Notes: a model not told the origin generated them from the sequence alone. 18,589 nt of DNA from an uncultured Allobaculum sp. (GCA_910577085.1 CAJTLE010000050.1:1-18589); one strand, 5' to 3'. Numbered from the stretch's first letter, positions 7,784-15,642 are shown. Made by a program: numbers and translations.

Positions 7784-8259
7784 AATATTGTTTTAATATA
7801 CAAGACCTAGAGTCATCAACAGTCCTCAGAAACGACATGTCAAAGTATCTTAAAACGATGAATACCATTGATATATGGATGATATTCTTTGGCTGACCGA
7901 TCAAAAACAGCCTGATCTGGACAGAAATGGACAGAAACAGGCAGAAAAGGGGATCGGACAGGCAGATCTGGAGAAGTCTAGATTCGAAATCAAATTTCAG
8001 ATCACAAAATGGATCCTGGACCGGCCAAATCTGCCGCTCTTAAAGTACGGCAAACGATGCATAAGGGGCTGGCTTTACATCAATCAAAAGAAAGGATGAA
8101 TGAATGAGCGCATGCCTGTTGATTGCGGTGCACCATTCAATCTTCCATTCAAAGGATGAAAAGCCAGAAGCATCACGAGCCTGAATTCATTTCCAAGTTC
8201 AAATCAGGAGTCCAGATTCAATCGTCTTTGAACCATGTCAACGAGGGGAGGGGAACAGG
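7766..8259. other. Intergenic leader of the first GT2 gene
   Basis: This purine-rich stretch of nearly 500 bases contains repeated GACAG/CAGATCTGG words between about 7910 and 7980. The 74-codon open frame at 7875-8099 has no ribosome site and a low-complexity composition, so I reject it as a gene. A 26-codon frame at 8104-8184 does follow a Shine-Dalgarno-like AAAGGATGA, and is noted as a weak candidate only. I cannot identify a convincing promoter. Confidence 0.45.
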
Positions 8260-9222
8260 ATGAAAACAGAAAAGATCAGTTGTGCACTCACAACCTGGAA
8301 TTCCAATGCATATCTTGAAAAACAGCTGGACAGTCTGAACAGTCAGAGTGTCCCGTTCGATGAAGTCATCATTGTCGATGATGCCTCCACCAATGACACG
8401 GTCGAAAGGCTGCAGACCTATATTGAAAATCATCATCTGAAAAACTGGAAGGTGATCGTGCATCCGACCAATCAGGGGTTTGTTTCGGCCTTTCAGGACG
8501 CTTTAGCGGCTACAAGCGGGGATCTGATCTTTCTGTGCGATCATGATGATCTGTGGTACCCCGATAAAGTCGAGATCATGTCCAAGCAGTTTGATGTCAG
8601 ACCCGGCCTGCAGGTTCTGGCCTGCAGTTTTGATCTGATTGATGGTGCAGATCGTAAGATTGAAGATAAAGTTTCCAGCCATCATGGAAACCATAACCTC
8701 ATCCGCAAACCCGTTGTTCCGGGCGGATTTACCCCGATCACGTTTGAAGATCTGATGGGATATAATTTTGCGCCTGGCTGCACACTGGCTTTAACCAAAG
8801 AAATTAAAGATCAGTATCTGAATAAAGCAGTGGATTTGAATCTGCCGCATGACTGGGCAATCAGTGCCATCGCGGCCATTCAAAATGGTCTTGGCTATCT
8901 CGATCAGCCTTTAATCGGCTATCGCCAGCATGGAACCAATACGCTGGGGCTTGCCCGTCGCACTTCGTATGAAACCCGTAAAAATGCCGCGGCATTGGAA
9001 GCGGAGCAGAAAAAGGCACTTTCGCTGCTGGCTGAGCGCTTTTATGCTTCCAGTTATCAGCGGGTTCGGATGAACAAAGTCGCTAACATGTATTCCTGCA
9101 GAGCGAGAAGCCTGGAAAAACGAAATCCGCTGACTCTTCTTCCTTTATTCCTTGCTCCAGTTCCCAAAGGATTTCGCCTGACGCTGGGCATGGATTTAAA
9201 AACGATGATGGAAAAGAAATAG
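8260..9222 (+). CDS. GT2 family (GT-A) glycosyltransferase, probable rhamnosyltransferase
   Basis: The 320-residue product begins directly with the GT-A Rossmann strand KISCALTTWNSNAYL. It continues with VIIVDDASTNDT (D40, D41, nucleotide-sugar binding) and the metal-binding DxD-type motif LCDHDDLWYPDK (D94-D97). Near residue 200 it carries LPHDWAISAIAAIQNGLGY and then PLIGYRQHGTNTLG, the acceptor-side signature of wall rhamnosyltransferases of the RgpB/RfbF kind. The C-terminus is basic and amphipathic with no clear membrane helix. A strong purine-rich site (GAGGGGAGGGG) lies just upstream of the ATG. With a dTDP-rhamnose pathway 1.6 kb downstream, rhamnose is the likeliest donor, but this is inference from context and motif style. 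Confidence 0.85.
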   Translation: MKTEKISCALTTWNSNAYLEKQLDSLNSQSVPFDEVIIVDDASTNDTVERLQTYIENHHLKNWKVIVHPTNQGFVSAFQDALAATSGDLIFLCDHDDLWYPDKVEIMSKQFDVRPGLQVLACSFDLIDGADRKIEDKVSSHHGNHNLIRKPVVPGGFTPITFEDLMGYNFAPGCTLALTKEIKDQYLNKAVDLNLPHDWAISAIAAIQNGLGYLDQPLIGYRQHGTNTLGLARRTSYETRKNAAALEAEQKKALSLLAERFYASSYQRVRMNKVANMYSCRARSLEKRNPLTLLPLFLAPVPKGFRLTLGMDLKTMMEKK

Positions 9223-9587
9223 AGACCGCAAATCAGGCCAAAAGGGATTCCGGTCAAAGCCAGACCAGAGTCAGCCAAAAGCCCACAAAAGTCAGACCCA
9301 AACCAGACAGATCCACACCTTCCAGATCTTCGCGCCTTCAATCGAATCAACAGACAAGTGAACTGGCAAATGAACAAAAGATTGATGATCTGCAACAATC
9401 TGACCTTTCTCTGTTTCTGTGACGGGCTTACGGCCGAAAATCTGCCGTATTGTGCCTTACGATATTGTTATAGACATTTAAAAATGGATTCACAGAAATG
9501 GATCTATATAGATAAAGTCTAAAGATTGAAAACCAGAAAGAAGGAAAGGAGGGAAGTGCAGGAAAATTTAAATCTCCCGCAAGTAAA
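9223..9587. other. Intergenic region between the two GT2 genes
   Basis: No terminator is evident. The first half is C/A-rich with repeated CCAGAC and AAAAG words. It stays open for about 100 codons in the frame of the upstream gene after its TAG, with a composition that does not look like protein. A weak extended -10 (TGTTATAGA, 9466-9474) lies near an imperfect hairpin, TAGAC (9471-9475) with GTCTA (9517-9521). AAGGAGG (9546-9552) precedes a 12-codon GTG frame that overlaps the start of the next gene. Confidence 0.4.
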
Positions 9588-10556
9588 ATGACAGCTAACC
9601 CTATGTATACAAATGGCCTGTCCGCCAAGACAGGAAAAGAAAGTGCGGTCAGCAACTTTCTTGATACCCTTTCCTTTCGTGAACTGTCTGGCCAGTTTCT
9701 GTTCACGCAAAATCCGGCCCGACTGTTTCGTATGGCCGATACCATCGATCCGATTGACCGGTTTGAACCGACTTCGGGAAAACACCTTCATGCCCAGTCC
9801 GCACCCGAAACAGAAGAACCCGAAGATCTGCCAGCTGTTTCCATTGTTCTGGCGGCTTATAATGGCCAACAATATATACGTGAACAGTTGATGAGCATTG
9901 TCTGTCAGATGGATCATCAGGATGAGCTGATTATTTCCCTGGATCCCTCAAACGATAATACCCAGCAGATCATTCAGAATATTCAAAGCGCCAATGTCGA
10001 TCTGAACATTCTGCTTGTCCATGGACCTGGGCAGGGATTGATCGCCAACTTTGAAAATGGTCTTGGTTATGCCCATAATCCGGTGATCGTTCTTTCCGAT
10101 CAGGATGATCGCTGGAAAGGCGACAAACTCGACGTCATCCGCCATGAATTTGCGAAAAAACCAAAGCTGATGGCTCTGGTTCATGACGCGAGAATCTGCT
10201 CCGAAGATATGAAGACTTTAGAACCATCATTTATGAAAGCTCATGGTTCGAAAAATGGTCTGTTCCAGAATCTGGTGCGTAATTCCTTTATCGGCTGCTG
10301 CATGGCCGTGGCCAAACCAGTCATTGATGCCTGCCTGCCATTTCCCAGACCGATCCCGATGCATGATCAGCTGCTCGGTCTGCAGGCGCTTCGCATGGGA
10401 GAGGTTGAATTCATTGATGAAGTCCTCGTAGACTATCGACGCCATGATCACAATGCCAGCCAGCTCCATCCAAGCTCACTGGGGGATCAGATTCGCTGGC
10501 GCATGCAGATTGTCAGAGCTCTCTCTAAACGCAAACCACACGCAAGAGCCCATTAA
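9588..10556 (+). CDS. GT2 family (GT-A) glycosyltransferase with N-terminal extension
   Basis: The catalytic domain starts near residue 82 with AVSIVLAAYNGQQYIREQL. It continues with ELIISLDPSNDNT (D119) and VIVLSDQDDRWKGDK (D171-D174, DxD-type motif), then PIPMHDQLLGLQALRMGEV and LVDYRRHDHNASQ, as in rhamnosyl- and galactosyltransferases of wall polysaccharides. The family usually begins with the first of these strands. Here about 80 extra residues precede it, with no recognised domain and no membrane segment. The annotated ATG has no direct Shine-Dalgarno site. It overlaps (ATGA) the stop of a 12-codon GTG frame preceded by AAGGAGG, so translational coupling is possible. The true start could be further in, but no internal Met has a good ribosome site. 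The GT2 call is firm; donor, acceptor and start are not. Confidence 0.8.
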   Translation: MTANPMYTNGLSAKTGKESAVSNFLDTLSFRELSGQFLFTQNPARLFRMADTIDPIDRFEPTSGKHLHAQSAPETEEPEDLPAVSIVLAAYNGQQYIREQLMSIVCQMDHQDELIISLDPSNDNTQQIIQNIQSANVDLNILLVHGPGQGLIANFENGLGYAHNPVIVLSDQDDRWKGDKLDVIRHEFAKKPKLMALVHDARICSEDMKTLEPSFMKAHGSKNGLFQNLVRNSFIGCCMAVAKPVIDACLPFPRPIPMHDQLLGLQALRMGEVEFIDEVLVDYRRHDHNASQLHPSSLGDQIRWRMQIVRALSKRKPHARAH

Positions 10557-10878
10557 AGAGGGCCGGAATGGACTGACGCGGGTAACAAAAGCAGCCCGCA
10601 GGATCCCGCAAAATAAAATTTCTATTGAACCGTTGCGTCCAGTCAGATGGTGGCTGGGCGCTTTTTTGAATTCGTTTTCAGATAAATGTCAAGAATGAGA
10701 CACCTGTATCCAAAAAAAGAAGTGAAAATGTTTCATTTTCCTGTAAGCTGGCAAGAGATAACGCAATCTAACCCGAAAATTAATGTTGAAGGCTTACATA
10801 AAGCGCTGAAATGGCAATCGGTTTCATTCTGCACAATTACTGGTTAAAATAAGCCTGAATGTAAAAGGAGATCTGTAT
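10557..10878. other. Intergenic leader of rfbA
   Basis: The stretch holds a hairpin-T6 terminator (10635-10667) with a possible competing upstream arm (10571-10581). It also holds a perfect 7-bp inverted repeat GAAAATG/CATTTTC with a TTT loop (10724-10740). TAAAAT at about 10845-10850 could be a -10 box, but no good -35 accompanies it. The rfbA ribosome site AAAGGAGA ends this region. Confidence 0.45.
10635..10667 (+). terminator. Terminator or attenuator between GT2 gene and rfbA
   Basis: GCGTCCAG (10635-10642) pairs with CTGGGCGC (10654-10661), eight pairs including one G-U, over an 11-nt loop, and runs into six T residues. The 5' arm can alternatively pair with GACTG-ACGC upstream (10571-10579), which gives an antiterminator-like geometry. 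It at least separates the glycosyltransferase unit from the rfb genes. Confidence 0.6.
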
Positions 10879-11772
10879 ATGAAAGGCATTATTCTTGCCG
10901 GTGGGTCCGGAACCAGACTTTATCCCTTAACCAAAGTCACAAGTAAGCAGCTGCTTCCTGTTTTCGACAAACCGATGATTTACTATCCAATGTCCATTCT
11001 GATGGAAGCAGGAATTAAAGATATCATGATCATTTCAACCCCTGAGGACACACCCCGCTTTGAAGAATTGCTGGGAGATGGCCATCAGTTTGGTTTGAAT
11101 CTCAGCTACAAAGTCCAGCCTTCCCCCGATGGGCTGGCTCAGGCCTTCATCCTGGCAGATGAAGAAGGATTTATCGGTGACGACTCCGTTGCCATGATCC
11201 TGGGCGATAACATTTTCCATGGCCATGGTCTGACCAAGCGCCTGGTTGAAGCCGCCAACCGCAAAGAAGGCGCAACTGTCTTTGGCTACTATGTTGAAGA
11301 CCCAGAACGTTTTGGTGTAGTTGAATTCGATGAAAACGGCAAAGCTGTTTCCCTTGAAGAAAAACCAGAAAATCCAAAATCCAACTATGCGGTAACCGGT
11401 CTGTATTTCTATGACAATGACGTTGTGAAATATGCAAAAGGCCTGAAACCATCCCCTCGCGGTGAGCTCGAAATCACTGACCTGAACCGGATTTATCTCG
11501 ATCAGGGTCGTCTGAACGTTACCCTGCTTGGTGATGGCTTTACATGGCTGGATACAGGAACCCATGAATCCTTAGTCGATGCAACCAACTTCGTCAAAAC
11601 TGTCGAAGAACACCAGCACCGCAAAATCGCCTGCCTGGAAGAAATTGCCTTCCGTCAGGGCTGGATCACACTCGATCAGTTAAAAGACGCCTATGAAATC
11701 TATAAAAAGAATCAGTATGGCGCTTACCTTAAAAAGCTGATTGACCGCAAATACGTCGATAAACGTTCTTAA
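10879..11772 (+). CDS. rfbA: Glucose-1-phosphate thymidylyltransferase (RmlA)
   Basis: RmlA makes dTDP-D-glucose from dTTP and glucose-1-phosphate, the first step of dTDP-L-rhamnose synthesis in the cytosol. The 297-residue length is typical. The nucleotide-binding signature GGSGTRLYPLT (residues 8-18), the catalytic-region KQLLPVFDKPMIYYP (K23), the metal-binding LGDNIFHGHG (D110), the EEKPENPKSNYAVTGLYFYD stretch (EKP 161-163) and the WLDTGTHESL motif (D225) are all present in order. AAAGGAGA just upstream of the ATG sets the start. It opens a complete rfbA-rfbC-rfbB-rfbD run on one strand. Codon choice looks strongly biased, as in well-expressed genes. Confidence 0.97.
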   Translation: MKGIILAGGSGTRLYPLTKVTSKQLLPVFDKPMIYYPMSILMEAGIKDIMIISTPEDTPRFEELLGDGHQFGLNLSYKVQPSPDGLAQAFILADEEGFIGDDSVAMILGDNIFHGHGLTKRLVEAANRKEGATVFGYYVEDPERFGVVEFDENGKAVSLEEKPENPKSNYAVTGLYFYDNDVVKYAKGLKPSPRGELEITDLNRIYLDQGRLNVTLLGDGFTWLDTGTHESLVDATNFVKTVEEHQHRKIACLEEIAFRQGWITLDQLKDAYEIYKKNQYGAYLKKLIDRKYVDKRS

Positions 11773-11844
11773 TCGGTAAAAATACCATAGAGAACCATAT
11801 TGATCTGATTAAATTTCCAAAGATTAAGCTTATAAAAAAGAAAT

Positions 11845-11894
11845 AGACTGGCAGGATCAGTCAAAGACGCAAGTTTTTGCCCTGCTTAAAGTCT
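11845..11894 (+). promoter_or_regulatory. Nested hairpin in rfbC leader
   Basis: Three stacked short stems share one axis: AGACT with AGTCT (11845-11849/11890-11894), GCAGG with CCTGC (11851-11855/11881-11885) and GCAA with TTGC (11869-11872/11877-11880). The structure ends just before the rfbC ribosome site AAAGGA and lacks a T tract. It could be a processing, stability or translation-control hairpin. Confidence 0.35.
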
Positions 11895-11911
11895 GAAAGG
11901 AATAAACAAAC

Positions 11912-12493
11912 ATGAAAGTTACCGAAACCGCAATTCCAGGCGTGCTGATCATCGACACGGATGTGTTCGGCGATCATCGCGGCTACTTTACTGAAACTTA
12001 TTCCAAACCCAAATACGAAAAAATGGGAATTGATGTCGACTTCGTTCAGGACAACATGTCCTTTTCCGCAGCCGAAGGAACCGTCAGAGGACTGCACTGG
12101 CAGAATCCGCCTTATGCACAATCCAAACTCGTTTCCTGCACCAAAGGCCGTGTCATTGACGTAGCCGTTGATATCCGCAAAGGCTCTCCAACCTTTGGTA
12201 AATGGGTATCCTGCGAACTGTCTGCCGACAACCACCGTCAGTTCTTCATTCCACAGGGCTTTGCGCATGGTTTCTTAACCCTCAGCCCGGATGTAGAATT
12301 CCGCTACAAAGTCGACAATGTTTATAACAAAGAATCTGAAGGCGCCATTCGCTATGATGACCCAACCGTCAATGTTGACTGGGGAACACTGTTAGAAGGC
12401 CGTGAAGCTATTCTGTCTGACAAAGACAAAATCGCTCCAGAGCTTGCCGACAGCAACAACCACTTCGTTTACGAAGAAATGATCAAGAAGTAA
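11912..12493 (+). CDS. rfbC: dTDP-4-dehydrorhamnose 3,5-epimerase (RmlC)
   Basis: RmlC epimerises dTDP-4-keto-6-deoxyglucose at C3 and C5. The 193-residue product has the cupin-fold family marks DHRGYFTETY (21-30), FVQDNMSFS (44-52), GTVRGLHWQNPP with catalytic His62, KGRVIDVAVDIRKGSPTFG (78-96), the FIPQGFAHGFLTLS motif (112-125) and the active-site Tyr region RYKVDNVY (131-138). The C-terminal part, with DPTVNVDWG and ILSDKD, is also typical. The ATG is preceded by AAAGGA. It lies 139 bases after rfbA with no terminator between them, so cotranscription is likely despite the long spacer. The identification is secure. Confidence 0.97.
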   Translation: MKVTETAIPGVLIIDTDVFGDHRGYFTETYSKPKYEKMGIDVDFVQDNMSFSAAEGTVRGLHWQNPPYAQSKLVSCTKGRVIDVAVDIRKGSPTFGKWVSCELSADNHRQFFIPQGFAHGFLTLSPDVEFRYKVDNVYNKESEGAIRYDDPTVNVDWGTLLEGREAILSDKDKIAPELADSNNHFVYEEMIKK

Positions 12494-12625
12494 ACCGAAG
12501 GCGGCCAAACTGCAGCCTGAAATCAGGAATAGATTCCTGAAAACTGGAAAGAACTAAGACGTTTAACCCCTCTTCCTTCATGGAAGAATTGAGAAATACC
12601 CTGTGCATCCCTAATGATGCATCAC

Positions 12626-12695
12626 GCAGATCGAGTAAGAGAAATCAATGCAGGAAAATCAGTTCAGGATTGAATGGTTTTTCCTGCGGATCTGC
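12626..12695 (+). promoter_or_regulatory. Nested hairpin in rfbB leader
   Basis: GCAGATC (12626-12632) pairs with GATCTGC (12689-12695). Inside it GCAGGAAAA (12650-12658) pairs perfectly with TTTTCCTGC (12679-12687). The structure ends nine bases before the rfbB ribosome site. No U tract follows the outer stem, so I read it as a leader or processing structure and not as a terminator. TGCATCAC also occurs as a direct repeat on both sides (12618-12625, 12693-12700). Confidence 0.4.
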
Positions 12696-12719
12696 ATCAC
12701 TTAGAAAAGGAAGTATTTT

Positions 12720-13754
12720 ATGAAAATTTTAGTAACCGGCGGCGCTGGCTTTATCGGTGCCAACTTCGTCAACTACATGGTCAACGAACATCCGGAAGAT
12801 GAAATCATCAACCTCGACTTACTGACCTATGCCGGCAACCTTGAAAACCTCAAGGACGTAGAAAACAAGCCAAACTACAAATTCTACAAAGGCGACATTG
12901 CAGACCGCGAATTCATCTTCGACCTGTTCGAAAAAGAAAGACCAGATGTAGTCGTTAACTTTGCGGCTGAAAGCCATGTTGACCGTTCCATCGAAAACCC
13001 ATCCATCTTCGTTCAGACAAACGTATTAGGAACAACCACTCTGCTGGATGCTTCCGTTAAATACGGTGTGAAGAGATTCCACCAGGTATCCACTGACGAA
13101 GTGTATGGTGACCTGCCACTGGATCGTCCAGACCTGTTCTTTACAGAAGAGACTCCAATCCACACAAGCTCTCCATATTCTTCTTCCAAAGCAGCTGCTG
13201 ACCTGTTCGTACGCGCTTACCACCGCACATTCGGTCTGCCAATCACTATCTCCTGCTGCTCCAACAACTATGGCCCATATCAGTTCCCTGAAAAACTGAT
13301 TCCATTAATGATCTCCCGTGCAACTGCTGATGAAAAATTACCAGTGTATGGTGATGGTGCCAACGTTCGTGACTGGCTGTATGTTCTGGATCACTGCAAA
13401 GCCATCGACCTGATCCTTCGCAAAGGTAAAGTCGGTGAAACTTACAACATCGGCGGCCACAACGAAAAGTCAAACCTCGAAGTTGTTAAGACTGTTCTGA
13501 AAGCCGTAGACAAACCAGAAAGCCTGATCACATACGTAGAAGACCGCAAAGGTCATGACCGTCGCTATGCGATCGACCCAACAAAGATTGAAAACGAACT
13601 GGGCTGGGTACCAGAAGAAAACTTCGATACCGGTATCGCAAAAACCATCCAGTGGTACCTCGATAACGAAGACTGGTGGAAAAACATCCTGTCTGGTGAA
13701 TATCAGAACTACTTCCAGGAAATGTACATCGACAAAGGCCGCGTTTCTGAATAA
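12720..13754 (+). CDS. rfbB: dTDP-glucose 4,6-dehydratase (RmlB)
   Basis: RmlB converts dTDP-glucose to dTDP-4-keto-6-deoxyglucose with bound NAD+. The 344-residue extended SDR protein shows the Rossmann motif GGAGFIG (7-13) and LDLLTYAGNLENL (32-44), which marks this enzyme. It also has GDIADRE, AAESHVDRSI (82-91), the catalytic STDEVYGD (124-131) and the SDR YSSSKAAAD (Tyr153, Lys157). Further on it carries SCCSNNYGPYQFPEKLIP, GDGANVRDWLYVLDHC and DRKGHDRRYAID. AAAAGGAAG (12705-12713) precedes the ATG. Length and motifs match the family fully. It comes third in the rhamnose run, after rfbC. Confidence 0.97.
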   Translation: MKILVTGGAGFIGANFVNYMVNEHPEDEIINLDLLTYAGNLENLKDVENKPNYKFYKGDIADREFIFDLFEKERPDVVVNFAAESHVDRSIENPSIFVQTNVLGTTTLLDASVKYGVKRFHQVSTDEVYGDLPLDRPDLFFTEETPIHTSSPYSSSKAAADLFVRAYHRTFGLPITISCCSNNYGPYQFPEKLIPLMISRATADEKLPVYGDGANVRDWLYVLDHCKAIDLILRKGKVGETYNIGGHNEKSNLEVVKTVLKAVDKPESLITYVEDRKGHDRRYAIDPTKIENELGWVPEENFDTGIAKTIQWYLDNEDWWKNILSGEYQNYFQEMYIDKGRVSE

Positions 13755-13882
13755 GAATATCCGCCCCTGAGTCCAGGGATCGAAACAGTCTTTTGAAGAT
13801 TGTTTTCATTCCATACATTTTCTGTAACCTGAAGCCCTCTTTAAGCAGAGAGCCAATCAGTGAACAATCAAGCAAACAATTC

Positions 13883-13920
13883 TTTTAGATTAGGGCACGA
13901 ACTGCCGTTTCCATCTAAAA
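13883..13920 (+). promoter_or_regulatory. Inverted repeat in rfbD leader
   Basis: TTTTAGAT (13883-13890) pairs perfectly with ATCTAAAA (13913-13920). Inside the loop GGCA (13894-13897) can pair with TGCC (13903-13906). The position is similar to the leader hairpins of rfbC and rfbB. Confidence 0.35.
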
Positions 13921-13939
13921 TTCTTATACAATCAACCAG

Positions 13940-13975
13940 CCGGATCCGGAATCGAATCTTCTGTATCCGGTTTTT
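13940..13975 (+). terminator. Possible weak terminator or attenuator before rfbD
   Basis: CCGGAT (13940-13945) pairs with ATCCGG (13965-13970) over a 19-nt loop and is followed by five T residues. The rfbD ribosome site AAAGGAGG (13977-13984) begins immediately afterwards. The stem is short and the loop long, so termination is likely to be partial at best. Confidence 0.3.
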
Positions 13976-13989
13976 CAAAGGAGGCAAAT

Positions 13990-14856
13990 ATGAAAATCCT
14001 TGTAACCGGAGCCAAAGGCCAGCTTGGCAACGATGTATGCATCGAAGCTAGAAAAAGAGGATACAACCCAGTCGGCGTCGATGTTGCCGAAATGGATATC
14101 ACAAATAAAGAACAGGTTGAAGAAGTCATTTCCCGTGGTGACTACGATGTTGTTGTCCATTGTGCAGCCTGGACAGCCGTTGATAAGGCCGAAGAACCAG
14201 AACTGTTCGAAACGGTTGAAGCCGTCAATGCATTAGGAACCAAATATATTGCGGACGTATGCCGCGATCTCGATATCCCATTAATGTATTTCTCCACTGA
14301 CTATGTTTTTGATGGTCAGGGAACAACGCCATGGAAAGAAGACGACGAAAAGAACCCGCTCAATGTTTACGGTTTAACAAAATCCGAAGGCGAAGACTAC
14401 GTTCTTCAGAATCCGAAAAACTGGATTCTGCGTATTTCCTGGGTATTTGGAGCAAGCGGACAGAACTTCATCCGCACCATGATCCGTTTAGGCAAGAGCA
14501 GAGACACGCTGACCGTTGTTGATGACCAGGTCGGTCTGCCAACTTACACCGTTGACCTTGCCAAACTGACTGTAGATATGATCGAAACCGATAAATACGG
14601 CATCTACAATGTCTGCAATACCGGTGACTTCATCTCCTGGTACGATTTTGCCAAAGAAATCTTCCATCAGGCTGGTATGAACAAAGTAAAAGTCGTTCCA
14701 GTTGGATCCGACCAGTATCCTGCCAAGGCAAAACGTCCAACCAACTCCCGTCTCAATCTGGAAAAACTGAGTTCCAATGGCTTTGAACAGCTTCCTGCCT
14801 GGCAGAATGCCTTAAGCCGTTATCTGGAATATCTTAAAACAACTGGCGAGCTTTAA
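13990..14856 (+). CDS. rfbD: dTDP-4-dehydrorhamnose reductase (RmlD)
   Basis: RmlD performs the last step, the NAD(P)H-dependent reduction of dTDP-4-keto-L-rhamnose to dTDP-L-rhamnose. The 288-residue protein has the Rossmann motif GAKGQLG (7-13), VDVAEMDITN (30-39), VVVHCAAWTAVDKAE (54-68), STDYVFDGQG (102-111) and the catalytic YGLTKSEGE (Tyr127, Lys131). It also carries ILRISWVFG and the Rml-D-type C-terminus with KRPTNSRLNLEKL. A near-ideal AAAGGAGG lies five bases before the ATG. It completes the pathway, and a strong terminator follows about 130 bases downstream, so the rfb unit ends here. Confidence 0.97.
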   Translation: MKILVTGAKGQLGNDVCIEARKRGYNPVGVDVAEMDITNKEQVEEVISRGDYDVVVHCAAWTAVDKAEEPELFETVEAVNALGTKYIADVCRDLDIPLMYFSTDYVFDGQGTTPWKEDDEKNPLNVYGLTKSEGEDYVLQNPKNWILRISWVFGASGQNFIRTMIRLGKSRDTLTVVDDQVGLPTYTVDLAKLTVDMIETDKYGIYNVCNTGDFISWYDFAKEIFHQAGMNKVKVVPVGSDQYPAKAKRPTNSRLNLEKLSSNGFEQLPAWQNALSRYLEYLKTTGEL

Positions 14857-14980
14857 ATCACGAAAGACCGACTGCCAGCTTTGGCTAAGCTGACCTTTCC
14901 ATACAACTTGATCCTCTGACTTTGGACTTCTAAGTGATCAGGCAGTATTGGAAATTAGAACTAAGTAAAATGAACCGAGT

Positions 14981-15028
14981 AAATAGTGTGAATGAGGAAT
15001 ACCCTTTACCATTCACACTATTTTTCTT
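14981..15028 (+). terminator. Strong terminator at the end of the rfb unit
   Basis: AAATAGTGTGAATG (14981-14994) pairs perfectly with CATTCACACTATTT (15010-15023) over a 15-nt loop, followed by TTTTTCTTTTT. It sits between rfbD and the convergent AbiEi-like gene, and may also stop transcription from the right. Confidence 0.9.
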
Positions 15029-15053
15029 TTTGTACTCTGGCGTCAGCTGCAGT

Positions 15054-15626
15054 TTACAACAATACCTCCATATATCTTCGGAGTACATTCTCTACTCGAA
15101 ACAGTCTGGCATACTCCATAAGCCGATTCAGATTTTTGTCTTTTCTGGAAACATACCTCTTAAGAGCGGAGCTAAAATCCTGTACTTCAATGGAACTTCT
15201 ACTTCTAATTAAGTCGCAGATCGATCTTTCCAGGTCATACATCGGAATCAGATTGCCATTGTTGTCTTTCACAATAATCTTCCCCACATCCAGCAACTCT
15301 TTTTTAACTGTGTATGATTTACTAATTCCATCTGCTGTAAGACGATGCGTATTATATCCACTATAAATGGTAAAGGTATGAACGATTGGTTCTCTGTCTG
15401 TCAGGCCGTGATAGTAAAACGCTTCATCATGGGAAAAAACAGCATGAGGGCACCTCTGATGCAGAACATATAATTCGTCCCTCGCAGAATAGATTCCACG
15501 ACTTACAGGCTCCAGCCCATTCTCATGGACATATTTATAGAATTCATATTTTGAAACACCGGATTGTTCTGCAATTTTCGGTGTCAGATAATCGTGATTT
15601 TGAAATAATCTTGCCATCTCATTCAT
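15054..15626 (-). CDS. AbiEi-like antitoxin / winged-helix transcriptional regulator
   Basis: AbiEi proteins are the antitoxins and autorepressors of type IV AbiE phage-abortive systems. The 190-residue product has an N-terminal winged-helix region (about 1-50: YLTPKIAEQSGVSKYEFYKY, then EPVSRGIYS). The characteristic AVFSHDEAFYYHGLTDREP (62-80) and HTFTIYSGYN follow, then a C-terminal domain with VKKELLDVGKI and MYDLERSICDLIR (129-141). This order is usual for the AbiEi/DUF6088-like family. The site AAAGGATGG (15634-15642, minus strand) lies seven bases before the ATG. The usual partner, an AbiEii nucleotidyltransferase toxin, should lie just downstream (below 15054). There is only a terminator and rfbD there, so this copy is an orphan. 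It may be a remnant, a lone regulator, or act on a toxin elsewhere. Confidence 0.8.
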   Translation of the reverse strand: MNEMARLFQNHDYLTPKIAEQSGVSKYEFYKYVHENGLEPVSRGIYSARDELYVLHQRCPHAVFSHDEAFYYHGLTDREPIVHTFTIYSGYNTHRLTADGISKSYTVKKELLDVGKIIVKDNNGNLIPMYDLERSICDLIRSRSSIEVQDFSSALKRYVSRKDKNLNRLMEYARLFRVENVLRRYMEVLL

Positions 15627-15642
15627 GGAATCACCATCCTTT

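Noticed and set aside
7875..8099. 74-codon + strand frame in the GT2 leader
   Set aside because: Low-complexity purine-rich sequence, no ribosome site and no family features.
9223..9522. About 100 open codons after the stop of the first GT2 gene, suggesting readthrough
   Set aside because: The first half is low-complexity Pro/Lys/Gln/Ser sequence that does not resemble a protein domain. Stop-poor composition explains it better.
10561..10667. T-box riboswitch before rfbA
   Set aside because: The stretch has a GGTGG-like word and a terminator, but no recognisable T-box sequence (AGGGTGGNACCGCG) and no specifier-loop architecture.
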